Both the position numbers and the translations under genes were made by a program. DNA of 64,000 nucleotides, taken from positions 4,297,001 through 4,361,000 of the forward strand of contig NC_018691.1 of the NCBI RefSeq assembly GCF_000300005.1, written 5' to 3'. Below are positions 27,023-35,473 of the stretch, piece by piece. The stretch comes from Alloalcanivorax dieselolei B5 (lineage in GTDB: Bacteria; Pseudomonadota; Gammaproteobacteria; Pseudomonadales; Alcanivoracaceae). The notes under the pieces are model-generated. The model searched no databases. It was not told the origin of the DNA and saw only the letters and a list, made by a program, of their open reading frames with translations. Position 1 is the first letter of the stretch. Each line of letters begins with the position of its first letter.

Positions 27023-27822
27023 TGCTCTACCTTGAGAGCGCTTTCATGCCAGTTGCGCAGTACCCGGTCGGACAGCCACACCATCAGCGCGAACAACAGA
27101 ATGCCGGTGACGGTGATCAGGCCCAGAGCGGCGAACATGCGAGGAATGTTCAGGTTGTAACCGGCCTGCAGGATCAGATAGGCGAGCCCGGCCTGGTTGC
27201 CGCCGGTGCCGGCCACGAACTCCGCCACCACCGCGCCGATCAACGCCAGACCGGTACTGATACGCATGCCACCAAAAAAATACGGCAGGGCACTGGGTAT
27301 GCGCAGGCGGATCAGCTGCTGCCAGCGTCCGGTCCGATACATGCGAAACATACTCATCAGATTGGGATCCACGCTGCGCAGCCCCAGCGTGGTATTGGAA
27401 ATGATCGGAAAGATCGCGATGATCACCGCACACACGGTGAGTGCCCAGGTGGTGTCCTTGACCCAGATAATGATCAGCGGCGCGATGGCGACGATCGGTG
27501 TCACCTGCATCAGCACCGCATAGGGGAACAGACTCACCTCGATCCAGCGGCTCTGCACGAACAGCAGGGAAGCGGCGGTGCCAAGCACCACGGCGATCAC
27601 GAATGCCAGCAACGTCACCTTCAATGTCATCATCAGGCTGTGAAACAACACCGCCCAGTCCGTGACGAAGGATTTGGCGATGGCCACCGGTCCGGGCAGG
27701 ATGTACACCGGCAACTCGGCGGCGCGCACCGCCAGCTCCCAGAAACACAGGAACACCACACCCACGAATAAAGGCGCGGCGATCTGGACGAACCGTTCAT
27801 TCTGCAATAGGGGCTGTTTCAT
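27019..27822 (-). CDS. ABC transporter permease (NitT/TauT type)
   Basis: 267-aa inner-membrane protein with about six hydrophobic segments and the permease EAA-like loop (FRMYRTGRWQQLIRLRIPSALPYFFGGMRIS) typical of SsuC/TauC/ThiX-like permeases. The gene overlaps the ATPase stop by one base and the FAD oxidase start by four. Works with the ATPase at 27822 and the binding protein at 23788. Confidence 0.94.
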   Translation of the reverse strand: MKQPLLQNERFVQIAAPLFVGVVFLCFWELAVRAAELPVYILPGPVAIAKSFVTDWAVLFHSLMMTLKVTLLAFVIAVVLGTAASLLFVQSRWIEVSLFPYAVLMQVTPIVAIAPLIIIWVKDTTWALTVCAVIIAIFPIISNTTLGLRSVDPNLMSMFRMYRTGRWQQLIRLRIPSALPYFFGGMRISTGLALIGAVVAEFVAGTGGNQAGLAYLILQAGYNLNIPRMFAALGLITVTGILLFALMVWLSDRVLRNWHESALKVEQ

Positions 27823-28694
27823 CAGTGGTCCTCCTCACCTTGAGCACTGGCTTTTTCCAACGCCAGGGACACCCGCCGGCAGTAATCGGCGAACTCGGTG
27901 GACACGCGGAACTCGGCGCCACGGGGATAAGGTGCGTCGATCCTGACGTCCTCCACCACCCGGCCCGGACGCGCCGCCATTACCACCACCCGGTTGGAGA
28001 GATACACCGCCTCGTAAACGCTGTGCGTCACGAACACCACGGTCCAGCCTTTCTCTTTCCACAGACGCAAAACATCATCGTTGAGCCGGTTGCGGGTCAT
28101 CTCGTCGAGGGCGCCGAACGGCTCATCCATCAGCAGCAGGTTCGGCTCGGTGACCATGGCGCGGGCGATGGAAGCCCGCATCTGCATCCCCCCGGACAGC
28201 TCCCTCGGGTAAGCGTTGCCGAACTTGCTCAACCCCACCATTTCCAGAGCCTGATCAATGCGGGCTTCCGCGTCCTCACCATGTTCATGGGCCAGATCCA
28301 GTGGCAAGCGCACGTTCTTGCGCACCCGCGCCCACGGCATCAGCGTGGCGTTCTGGAATACAAACGCCAGTTTGCGCCCCTTGCCTCCCACCACCTGGTA
28401 ATCCTGTTCCCACCACTTCACCGTGCCGGAAGAGGCCTCGCCGAGGCCGGCCATCACCCGCAACAACGTGGATTTACCACAACCACTGGGGCCCAGCAGG
28501 CTGACGAATTCCCCTTCTCCGACGGTCAGATCCACTTCCTTCAATGCCACGGTGCCGTTGCCGTAGACCTTGTCCACGCCGGCGACCTCCACCACCGGGC
28601 GGCCACCAAACGCCCGCGCCGGATCGTCCGTCTTCGTCGATGCCGTCATTGACACCACCACCTCATCACGAATCGCCTTGAGTTGTTTCACCAT
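27822..28694 (-). CDS. ABC transporter ATP-binding protein (NitT/TauT type)
   Basis: 290-aa ATPase. Walker A GPSGCGKST (residues 68-76), Q-loop FVFQNATLMPW, signature ELSGGMQMR, Walker B LLLMDEPFGALDE and the switch His in VTHSVYEA are intact. The ATG at 28694 has GGAGGG upstream, so the longer frame to 28769 is rejected. It has a 30-residue N-terminal extension before the usual ABC start. Confidence 0.94.
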   Translation of the reverse strand: MVKQLKAIRDEVVVSMTASTKTDDPARAFGGRPVVEVAGVDKVYGNGTVALKEVDLTVGEGEFVSLLGPSGCGKSTLLRVMAGLGEASSGTVKWWEQDYQVVGGKGRKLAFVFQNATLMPWARVRKNVRLPLDLAHEHGEDAEARIDQALEMVGLSKFGNAYPRELSGGMQMRASIARAMVTEPNLLLMDEPFGALDEMTRNRLNDDVLRLWKEKGWTVVFVTHSVYEAVYLSNRVVVMAARPGRVVEDVRIDAPYPRGAEFRVSTEFADYCRRVSLALEKASAQGEEDH

Positions 28695-28713
28695 GAGTTT
28701 CCCTCCGGATTCG

Positions 28714-30342
28714 TCAGCCATTGTCCGTGGCGGATACCACGGGCAGCTCCAGCCAGCTTTCGCTGACATCGAGCCGCAAAGTCATGATCGGGTAATCACT
28801 GCAACGGATATCGCCCTGAACCCGGCCGGAGCCGTCATTGAGCGCATAACCGGGATAACTGGCGCCGCTGATGCTCAGGCGCAAACACTGGCCGGCGGCG
28901 ACGGTGGCGCATACCGCGCGTAAGGATACGGTCACCACCCCGCCAGCAACGCGTGCGTAACCCTGGGTCAGGTTGTGGCTGCGACCTTCGGGGTCCACCA
29001 CGCCGAGCACCGCGCACAGATCAAAGCTGTCCACATCGGCGGCGCACGACAGCACCACGCGCACCTCGCCGGTCAGAGCCAGCGTTTCGGTCAGGGCCGC
29101 GGTGGTATAGGTAAGCACATCCGGGCGGGCGTCCAGCGCGGTACGCTCCTGAATGCCCGGAGACGGCGGCAAATGCCCTCCCTGTGTCGGCACCGGTCGC
29201 CAGGGATCGTGCACCCAAACGTCTTCCACCGGTTCCCCCACATCGGGCCTGGCGCGGAGCAAGCCGCCGTGCGGATCAATACCCGCCCGGCCATTGCTGG
29301 CCAGATACCATTTTTCCGCTTGCCGGCATGGCCAGGCCGAAAAATCCTTCCAGTCGCTCTCGCCCAGGTCATACAGGGAAATCGGCGGTTCCGCCGTCAC
29401 CCCGTTGTTCTCGCCTTTGAGGAAAAAGTCGAACCAGCGCAATTGCAGATCGTCCACTGGCGAGCAGGCGCTGTCGCCCAACCAACGCTGCCCCACCTGG
29501 GGGATCCAGGGCAGATGCCCCCAAGGGCCCACCAACAGCCGTTGCGGCTGCCGGCCTTTTTGGAAATGCCGATAGGCGGAGAGAGTGCCGGTGAGGAAGC
29601 TGTCGTACCAGCCCCCCACATGCAGGGCTGGAATATCAACGTCGTCGAGCATGGTGCCCGGTGAACGTTGCCGCCAGTAATCACCGCCCGGAGCTTGATC
29701 CAGCCAATCGCCGTAGAACGTATCGGCAAGCGTTTCGCGCAAGGCCGGTGCCGCCGGATCAATCAGTTGTACCGGGGAAGGCGCATGTCCAATGCCATAA
29801 CAGGCGCTGAAGCCGTCGGCATCGCCCCGCCGCCGGGCGCTCTCGGCGCCCAGTTGCGCCGCCCAGCTCAGGGTGTTGTACAGTCGCAACGCACCGCCTT
29901 CATAGGCCCAGTCCCGGTCCAGATGAAAAGCACACATGGCCGGCGCCATCACTTTCAGTGCCGGGTGCCGGCTGGCGGCGGCGAACAGTTGGGTGGTGCC
30001 CTGGTAGGAAAACCCGTACATGCCCACGCACCCATTACCGCCGGGCAGTTGTGATACCCATTCCAGGGTGTCCTCGCCATCGTCCCGCTCGTGGATGAAC
30101 GGCTCGAACTCCCCTTCGGATGTGCCCCTGCCACGCACGTCCTGAATCACCACCAAATAGCCCCGGGCGGCGTACCAGCTCGGGTGGGCATAGGTCACCG
30201 TGGAGGCGATGCGGCGGCCGTACGGTTGGCGCATTAGCAACACCGGGAAGGGACCCGGCCCATCCGGGCTGTAGACATCGGCGTCCAGGCGAACCCCGTC
30301 ACGGGTGCGCATGCTCATTACCGTGGGCAGAATGGCGCTCAT
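28714..30342 (-). CDS. CocE/NonD family hydrolase
   Basis: 542-aa serine hydrolase of the X-Pro dipeptidyl-peptidase/cocaine-esterase type. Nucleophile Ser112 in GFSYQG, the acid in GGWYDSFL and the His in GPWGHLPW complete the triad. The C-terminal jelly-roll begins around residue 330. There is no signal peptide. Members cleave esters, amides and glutaryl-amides. It overlaps the cupin gene by 4 bases. Confidence 0.9.
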   Translation of the reverse strand: MSAILPTVMSMRTRDGVRLDADVYSPDGPGPFPVLLMRQPYGRRIASTVTYAHPSWYAARGYLVVIQDVRGRGTSEGEFEPFIHERDDGEDTLEWVSQLPGGNGCVGMYGFSYQGTTQLFAAASRHPALKVMAPAMCAFHLDRDWAYEGGALRLYNTLSWAAQLGAESARRRGDADGFSACYGIGHAPSPVQLIDPAAPALRETLADTFYGDWLDQAPGGDYWRQRSPGTMLDDVDIPALHVGGWYDSFLTGTLSAYRHFQKGRQPQRLLVGPWGHLPWIPQVGQRWLGDSACSPVDDLQLRWFDFFLKGENNGVTAEPPISLYDLGESDWKDFSAWPCRQAEKWYLASNGRAGIDPHGGLLRARPDVGEPVEDVWVHDPWRPVPTQGGHLPPSPGIQERTALDARPDVLTYTTAALTETLALTGEVRVVLSCAADVDSFDLCAVLGVVDPEGRSHNLTQGYARVAGGVVTVSLRAVCATVAAGQCLRLSISGASYPGYALNDGSGRVQGDIRCSDYPIMTLRLDVSESWLELPVVSATDNG

Positions 30343-30764
30343 GACGACGCCCCTTTGAGCACACGCATGTCGTCGTCATCGAGCACGTCGGGGACACCGG
30401 AGCGTATCAATCTGGAAAAGTTCTCGTCCGGCACCATCACGGTAAGTGTATAAAAACGGCCCTTGCCGGCATTTTCCACCACGTGCTCGGAGCCGGCACG
30501 CACCACCAGAGCGTCCCCTTTTTTCAATCTCACCCATTGGTCATCGCAACGGGCGCGCCCTTCACCTTCCAGTACGAAAAAGAATTCGTCCGCTTCCTTA
30601 TGGGTGTTTGGCGGTGTGGTGCCGCCCTCGTCAAAAATTTCCACGCAGGCAATGAAGCCCAGACCGTCGCCGGGCCCATCGCAGATCACCACCAGCCGGT
30701 TGCTCTCCCCTTCCTTGATACGAAAGGCTTCAAACTGCTCGGGATGCTTGAACAGCGGCATCAT
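30339..30764 (-). CDS. Cupin-domain protein
   Basis: 141-aa single-cupin protein with motif 1-like TPPNTHKEADEFFFVLEGEGRA and motif 2-like GDALVVRAGSEHVVEN. The His/Glu pattern suggests a metal site. The start is ATGATG at 30764 with GGAGGAAA upstream; its first bases overlap the preceding stop codon. Could be a sugar-isomerase-type, dioxygenase-type or binding cupin; not resolved. Confidence 0.87.
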   Translation of the reverse strand: MMPLFKHPEQFEAFRIKEGESNRLVVICDGPGDGLGFIACVEIFDEGGTTPPNTHKEADEFFFVLEGEGRARCDDQWVRLKKGDALVVRAGSEHVVENAGKGRFYTLTVMVPDENFSRLIRSGVPDVLDDDDMRVLKGASS

Positions 30765-31555
30765 GGTTGTGTTTCCTCCAAAGCCCGGCAGACGTCGCTG
30801 GCCAGGGCGGTAAATCCAAATATTTGCCGCGCGTTGTACAAGGTGGCGTCCCAACAGAACGCCGGCGAGGTGGTGGCGCAGCAGTCTTCCAGGAAAAGCG
30901 TGTCGTAGCCGAGAAAGTTGGCGTCCGCCAGGGTATGCAATACACACTGGTCAGCGTTGACGCCGGCGAACAGGCAGGTAGTGATGCCCAGGTTGCGCAG
31001 GATCGAATCCAGCGGCGTGTCCCAGAATCCGCTCATGCGGAACTTGGCCACCTGGATGTCGGCTTGATCCACGGCCAGTTCATCGACGACAGCGGCGCCC
31101 CAGCTTCCGGATTGCAGCACCGCGGCGCCCGTGGTCGGAACCGGCTCGCCCAGCCCGACGCCATTACCGGAGCCGTTGTAAACGTGCAATAAAGCCGGGC
31201 TTATGTTGCCGAGATCGGGGCGATTGCCCCAGTTGACCCAGATCACCGGCATACCCGCCCGCCGGAAACAAGGCAGCGCCGCTCGCAACGGTTCGATCGG
31301 CGCCCGCGCCGGCCGGTAGTCCACGCCGATGTGATCCAGCCAGCCACCGGCGCTACAAAAATCGTTCTGCATGTCCACCACCAGCAACGCGGTCCGGGAC
31401 ACATCCAGAGTAAGGTTCTTGGGCCGTGCCGCTATCGTCAGCGGGCGTACACGATGACCCGCGCGGCTCAGATCCGCGTGATCATCACTCACCCGCCAGC
31501 GGTTCCAGGGCTTGCGCCCTGTCGGCAGAGGATAAAGGGCATCCGATTGAGTCAT
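30761..31555 (-). CDS. Cysteine hydrolase, RutB-like (isochorismatase family)
   Basis: 264-aa amidohydrolase. The catalytic triad Asp61 (VVDMQNDF), Lys171 (AKFRMSGFWDTPLD) and Cys204 (GVNADQCVLHT) is complete. SGFWDTPLDSILRNLGI and the GSW-VVDEL region are strikingly like RutB, which hydrolyses ureidoacrylate in pyrimidine degradation; the other rut genes are absent here. ATG at 31555 has GAGG upstream. It is the first enzyme gene after the porin and overlaps the cupin by 4 bases. Confidence 0.88.
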   Translation of the reverse strand: MTQSDALYPLPTGRKPWNRWRVSDDHADLSRAGHRVRPLTIAARPKNLTLDVSRTALLVVDMQNDFCSAGGWLDHIGVDYRPARAPIEPLRAALPCFRRAGMPVIWVNWGNRPDLGNISPALLHVYNGSGNGVGLGEPVPTTGAAVLQSGSWGAAVVDELAVDQADIQVAKFRMSGFWDTPLDSILRNLGITTCLFAGVNADQCVLHTLADANFLGYDTLFLEDCCATTSPAFCWDATLYNARQIFGFTALASDVCRALEETQP

Positions 31556-31579
31556 GACACGACCTCGTATTCGCAGTTG

Positions 31580-31635
31580 AAAAAGAGCTCGCCTTGGGGT
31601 CGCGGTGCAGAGGGGCACCGAAACCCCGCGGCGAG
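31580..31635 (-). terminator. Hairpin with T-run after the porin gene (partial terminator/attenuator)
   Basis: On the minus strand an interrupted stem (CTCGCC/GGCGAG, ACCCC/GGGGT, CGGTGC/GCACCG, apical loop about 6 bases) is followed by CTCTTTTTC. It starts 13 bases past the porin stop and lies before the RutB-like gene. This is a usual way to make far more porin than downstream enzymes from one transcript. Confidence 0.75.
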
Positions 31636-31648
31636 ACGCTCAAGGCGA

Positions 31649-32707
31649 TCAGAAGCGGAACTGGGCCCCCACGCCGTAGCTATCGGCATCGCCAACGATC
31701 TCGACGTCGTCGTGCATGAACACGGCATACAAGTCCAACTGCTTGGCCAGCGGATAGCTGTAAGCCATGGACCAGGTGTCGCGCTCCGTCTCCCAGGCTC
31801 CGGTGAAATCGGAGTAACCGTAGGAACCCAGCACCGAACCACGGCCCGCCGGCACCGCGAAGCTGAAGACATAGGTATCGGTGTCCACGTCACCATTGAG
31901 GGTATCGGTGGCCAGGTTCTGGTACTGGGCAAACACTTTGATGATGTCGAAGTCGTAAGCGACCCCGACCATCACCGCGTCCTGATCGGTGGCGTCCGGA
32001 ATGGCGCCGTACTCGCCGGCACTGACATCACCGACGGCAAGGGCACCCTGTTTGATGCTGTGCGCGGCCACGGTGGCCATGAACTTGCCATTGCGGTAAA
32101 CCGCGTTACCGCCGACTTTGTTCTCGCCATGCTCGTCTTCTTCTTCACCGAAGGCATACATAAGAGTAGCGGTCAGACCGCCCATCTCCGGCGTGGTGTA
32201 GGCCAGGGAGTTACTCCAGCCGGAGTCCCCCATGATCGGTCCGTAGTTACCACCCTGGAAGGAATGCAGGATGGAGGGTGAAAAGGTGAAGGAGCCCCCC
32301 AGCGAGTTGCTGAACACCACCGGCAAATAATAGGGTGAGGTGTTACGGCCTGCTTTGATGGTACCGAAATCACCAGTGGCCCCTATGTAGGCACTGCGAG
32401 CGAAGAACTCGTCACCACCATAGCGTCCGTCTTCCGCGTTATCCGGACGGAAAAACATCTCGGCGGCGGCAATACCGGTAATCCCCGGTGTCAAATCCAT
32501 ACTGGCTTTGAAACCCAGGAACGAGGTAGCCATGCCCCCCGCGTCCATCTTGAGAGTGTCATCCCCCGTGGTTTTGTTACCCGCGCTACCCGCCCAGAGA
32601 TCGAGCAGACCGTAGAACGAGACTTTCGCCTCGGCGGACACGGGCCCGGCGGCGGACATCAGCGCGGCGGCACCCAGAACGATTGCAGCTTGCTTCTTCA
32701 GTTTCAC
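31649..32707 (-). CDS. Gram-negative porin
   Basis: 352-aa outer-membrane beta-barrel with a clear signal peptide (MKLKKQAAIVLGAAALMSAAGPVSAEA) and a C-terminal Phe (GVGAQFRF), as needed for BAM-dependent assembly. SFYGLLDLWAG and FARSAYIGATGDFGTIKAGRN are typical of Gram-negative trimeric porins (OmpC-like fold). The start is GTG at 32707 with GAGGAA upstream. It heads the nine-gene minus-strand run and should supply the outer-membrane step for the ABC importer. Confidence 0.92.
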   Translation of the reverse strand: MKLKKQAAIVLGAAALMSAAGPVSAEAKVSFYGLLDLWAGSAGNKTTGDDTLKMDAGGMATSFLGFKASMDLTPGITGIAAAEMFFRPDNAEDGRYGGDEFFARSAYIGATGDFGTIKAGRNTSPYYLPVVFSNSLGGSFTFSPSILHSFQGGNYGPIMGDSGWSNSLAYTTPEMGGLTATLMYAFGEEEDEHGENKVGGNAVYRNGKFMATVAAHSIKQGALAVGDVSAGEYGAIPDATDQDAVMVGVAYDFDIIKVFAQYQNLATDTLNGDVDTDTYVFSFAVPAGRGSVLGSYGYSDFTGAWETERDTWSMAYSYPLAKQLDLYAVFMHDDVEIVGDADSYGVGAQFRF

Positions 32708-33216
32708 GTCTATTCCTCGTCAAATCAGCCAGGACATACCCGCCACTCATGAGGCCGGTGGGCATCCGGTGATCCCGAAGGTTTCACCGTTCCCGTAACC
32801 GCACCTGCCTCCCTATGGCCGGTGTCCGATACCTAAAATGCTCTTCGTTCCCCTAGAGCAATGTGCCGGCCCCTCAATACAACGGCGCCGAACCCCGTTC
32901 GCATGCGCAACCAAATCGATCTTGCATACAGAACACCGGAAACCTTTCAAAATGCATGCCACAAGGATTTAACGAGGAAAAACAACAGCTTATTCACTTT
33001 CTGTTTTTTCTTTTTTTGTTAACCTGGCGGGAAAAACCAAAGACGCGCTTTAAAAGGGCAAAGCATCGATTATTTCGCCCCACCATAGGGCTTTTTCTTT
33101 TCCATTAGCCCCCACAACCGATACCTTTTTTAGTTCGCCGTGCATACAAAAAGGCATCATTATTTCTGCCACTCCCCAGCTCCGCGCCATGAACTTTGCA
33201 GATATTTTCGCAGGCC
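32708..33216. promoter_or_regulatory. 509-base intergenic region before the porin, with two TGCATACA sites
   Basis: Contains TGCATACA at 32923-32930 and at 33141-33148, single-base variants of the TGTATACA motif seen elsewhere in the window. Much of 32990-33180 is A/T-rich compared with its surroundings. No convincing gene is present; an 81-codon plus-strand frame (32863-33108) lacks a ribosome-binding site and coding character. The porin promoter must lie here but was not pinned down. Confidence 0.45.
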
Positions 33217-33242
33217 AAAAAAAACCGGGGTATACCCCGGTT
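33217..33242 (-). terminator. Rho-independent terminator of the Rieske operon
   Basis: On the minus strand AACCGGGG-TATA-CCCCGGTT is followed by a run of T residues (33224-33217). It lies 25 bases past the stop of the last gene (Rieske oxygenase at 33267). Confidence 0.92.
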
Positions 33243-33266
33243 AAAAGAGATAAAGCGGAGAAGAGG

Positions 33267-34259
33267 CTACTGAACCGTAACCGCCTGGGTTTCGTGATCC
33301 TCTATCAAGGCCTGAATCATGCGTCGCATCACCAACCCCGGCTTATCCGACACCATGTGCCGTTCGTCACGGGGATCCAGAGGCACATCCGCGTCGGTGC
33401 TTTCAAGCACGTGCTTATCCTCCAGGGTCACCTTGCGGTCAAACGCCAGGATCGCGGCTTCATCGATGCCATTGCCATCGTCTTCCTGGAAGCAAAACTG
33501 CACCACCTGGGAACGGTTATTGGCCAGCGGCACCTGGCAATTGATGATCACGTGAGCAGGGCCGTCGGCGTAGTTGATACGCAGCCGGCAAATAAAGGGG
33601 GCATACCAACTGCAGTCCAGGAATCGTTCATTGTTGCGATCCTGGGCGTGATGGGCCTGCTTGACCCCCAGTCTGCCGGTATAGTGAAAGCCCCCGGGAA
33701 ACTCTTCGATTTTCGCGTCCTCGGCCACCAGATGTTCAGGGCTGCCAAAGGTGCCCAGATGCACGTAGCTGGGATGGGCCATATCCAGCTCATTCTCCAT
33801 CACCCGCAGGCCGGAAACCCGCCACTCCTCATAGAACTCGTGGATCAGGACAAAGCTATCGTCCGCCGCCTCGGGGAAATCGGGGATGTCGAACAACGGC
33901 TGCTCCAAGGCCACCCAGGCGTAGCCGTACTTTTCCCGGCAGGAGAACGCTTTGACCCGTCGTTTGGGCCCCGGATCACGATCCGGCATCTGCGGCACCA
34001 GTACGCACTGACCCTCCCGGTTGTAGCGCCAGCCGTGATACGGACAGGCAATGGCATTGTCACAAACTTCGCCAAGGGACAAACGGGCGGTGCGATGACA
34101 GCAACGGTCCTCCAGCGCCGCCGGAACGCCGTCGTCATCCAGAAACAACGCCAACGCCTGGCCGAGCAACTCGAACCGTTGCGGTCGCTGTTTCAGTTCC
34201 GACATCGGCATAACCGGGTACCAGAACCGGCGAAACACCGCGTGCTCCATAACATTCAC
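33267..34259 (-). CDS. Rieske [2Fe-2S] oxygenase, alpha subunit (copy 1)
   Basis: 330-aa aromatic-ring/N-heterocycle oxygenase of the VanA/HpxD/N-demethylase size class. The Rieske cluster ligands are Cys53-x-His55 and Cys72-x2-His75 (CCHRTARLSLG...ACPYHGW); the mononuclear iron site is Asp159-x2-His162-x4-His167 (ELDMAHPSYVH). Both centres look intact. Start GTG at 34259 overlaps the MFS stop as GTGA and has GGAG upstream. It is last in the operon Rieske-deaminase-MFS-Rieske. No reductase or ferredoxin partner is in the operon. Confidence 0.92.
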   Translation of the reverse strand: MNVMEHAVFRRFWYPVMPMSELKQRPQRFELLGQALALFLDDDGVPAALEDRCCHRTARLSLGEVCDNAIACPYHGWRYNREGQCVLVPQMPDRDPGPKRRVKAFSCREKYGYAWVALEQPLFDIPDFPEAADDSFVLIHEFYEEWRVSGLRVMENELDMAHPSYVHLGTFGSPEHLVAEDAKIEEFPGGFHYTGRLGVKQAHHAQDRNNERFLDCSWYAPFICRLRINYADGPAHVIINCQVPLANNRSQVVQFCFQEDDGNGIDEAAILAFDRKVTLEDKHVLESTDADVPLDPRDERHMVSDKPGLVMRRMIQALIEDHETQAVTVQ

Positions 34260-35473
34260 GGGGATATCTCCTTTATATCAACGGTCAGTGGGCCGGTACC
34301 GCTCCGATTCCTGTTCGGCGGACGGAACGTCAGGCCGAGCAGGAACGAAGCCACCGTGGCCAACAGTAAAAAAACCAGCGCCGCGGAAAAGCCGAAGCCA
34401 TCCCGCAACACCCCGAACAACAAGGGGCCACACGATCCCATCAGCATGCCGAATCCCAGCACCATGGCGGAAAGCCGACCGGCTTCCGTCGGCGTGTGGG
34501 CGTAATCCAGCGGCAATGTCAGGGCCAGGGGAAAGGAGCCGCCCAGGCCGAACCCGGCCAGCACCACCCAACTGGCGCCGCCCCAGGTTGGCGCCCAGCA
34601 CAGACCGGCCAGCCCCAGCGACAGCAGCACCAAAGTCAGCGCCAGGGCCGGCCGCCGGTCCGGTTGCAGTTGCGCCACCGGCGGCACCAGCAAAGCGCCG
34701 GCGATCTGCGCCGCGGTATAGGCCACCAGCATGGCTCCGCCCTGCTCCTGAGTCAGACCAAGAGCCATATAGAACGGCACCAGCCACGCCAGTAACGTCA
34801 TGTAGGCCAGCGAGCCGGTTCCCAGAAACAACGCCATCCGCCAGCCAAGGGCACTGCGCCAGGGCAGCCCCATCGGCCCGTCATCCGTGAATACCCGCAG
34901 GCGGCCAGGCCACAACAGCGCCGCCAGCAAGGCTGGCAACGCCCAGATCGCCAGCGATGCCTGCCAGGAACCCAGGGTGCTGATCGCCAGTGGCGCGGCG
35001 AGAGCCCCCAGGGCCGCGCCCAGATTCATCGCTGTGGTGTAGCCCCCCATCATCAGCGCCGCCCGGGAAGGAAAATACCGCTTGATCACCACCGGAATCA
35101 GTACCTGACCACAGGCAATCCCCAATCCGGCCAGTGCCGTCGCCAAAGCCAGCATTGGCAGCCAGTCACCGGCCCAGCGCAGGGCACAGCCCACCGCGAT
35201 CAACAACAACGCCAGGCGCATACCGGCGCCAACACCGAGCCGGGCAATCAGCCAGCCACCGGCCAGAGAGACCAACCCCATGCAAAGGGTGGGGATCGCC
35301 GCCAGGGCCCCGACCAGAGTGCTGGACAGTCCCAGGTCCACGCGGATCAATTCCAGATTGGTACCGAGCGTGGTCAGCAATGGACGCAGATTGAGGCCCG
35401 CCAGCAGCACCATCAGCACCAGCCACCACAGCGCCGGAGCCTTTATCAAGGGCACGTCCGGCGTCCGCTTCAT
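34256..35473 (-). CDS. MFS transporter, CynX/NimT-like
   Basis: 405-aa 12-segment major facilitator protein. LLAGLNLRPLLTTLGTNLELIRVDLGLSSTLVGALAAIPTL is typical of the cyanate/nitroimidazole (CynX/NimT) branch. ATG at 35473 overlaps the deaminase stop by one base (TGATG), and the end overlaps the Rieske start by four, showing tight coupling. Its likely cargo is the substrate or product of the two oxygenases and the deaminase. Confidence 0.9.
   Translation of the reverse strand: MKRTPDVPLIKAPALWWLVLMVLLAGLNLRPLLTTLGTNLELIRVDLGLSSTLVGALAAIPTLCMGLVSLAGGWLIARLGVGAGMRLALLLIAVGCALRWAGDWLPMLALATALAGLGIACGQVLIPVVIKRYFPSRAALMMGGYTTAMNLGAALGALAAPLAISTLGSWQASLAIWALPALLAALLWPGRLRVFTDDGPMGLPWRSALGWRMALFLGTGSLAYMTLLAWLVPFYMALGLTQEQGGAMLVAYTAAQIAGALLVPPVAQLQPDRRPALALTLVLLSLGLAGLCWAPTWGGASWVVLAGFGLGGSFPLALTLPLDYAHTPTEAGRLSAMVLGFGMLMGSCGPLLFGVLRDGFGFSAALVFLLLATVASFLLGLTFRPPNRNRSGTGPLTVDIKEISP

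Noticed and set aside
32863-33108. 81-codon plus-strand frame before the porin
   Set aside because: No ribosome-binding site, no recognisable domain, lies in an A/T-rich regulatory gap.
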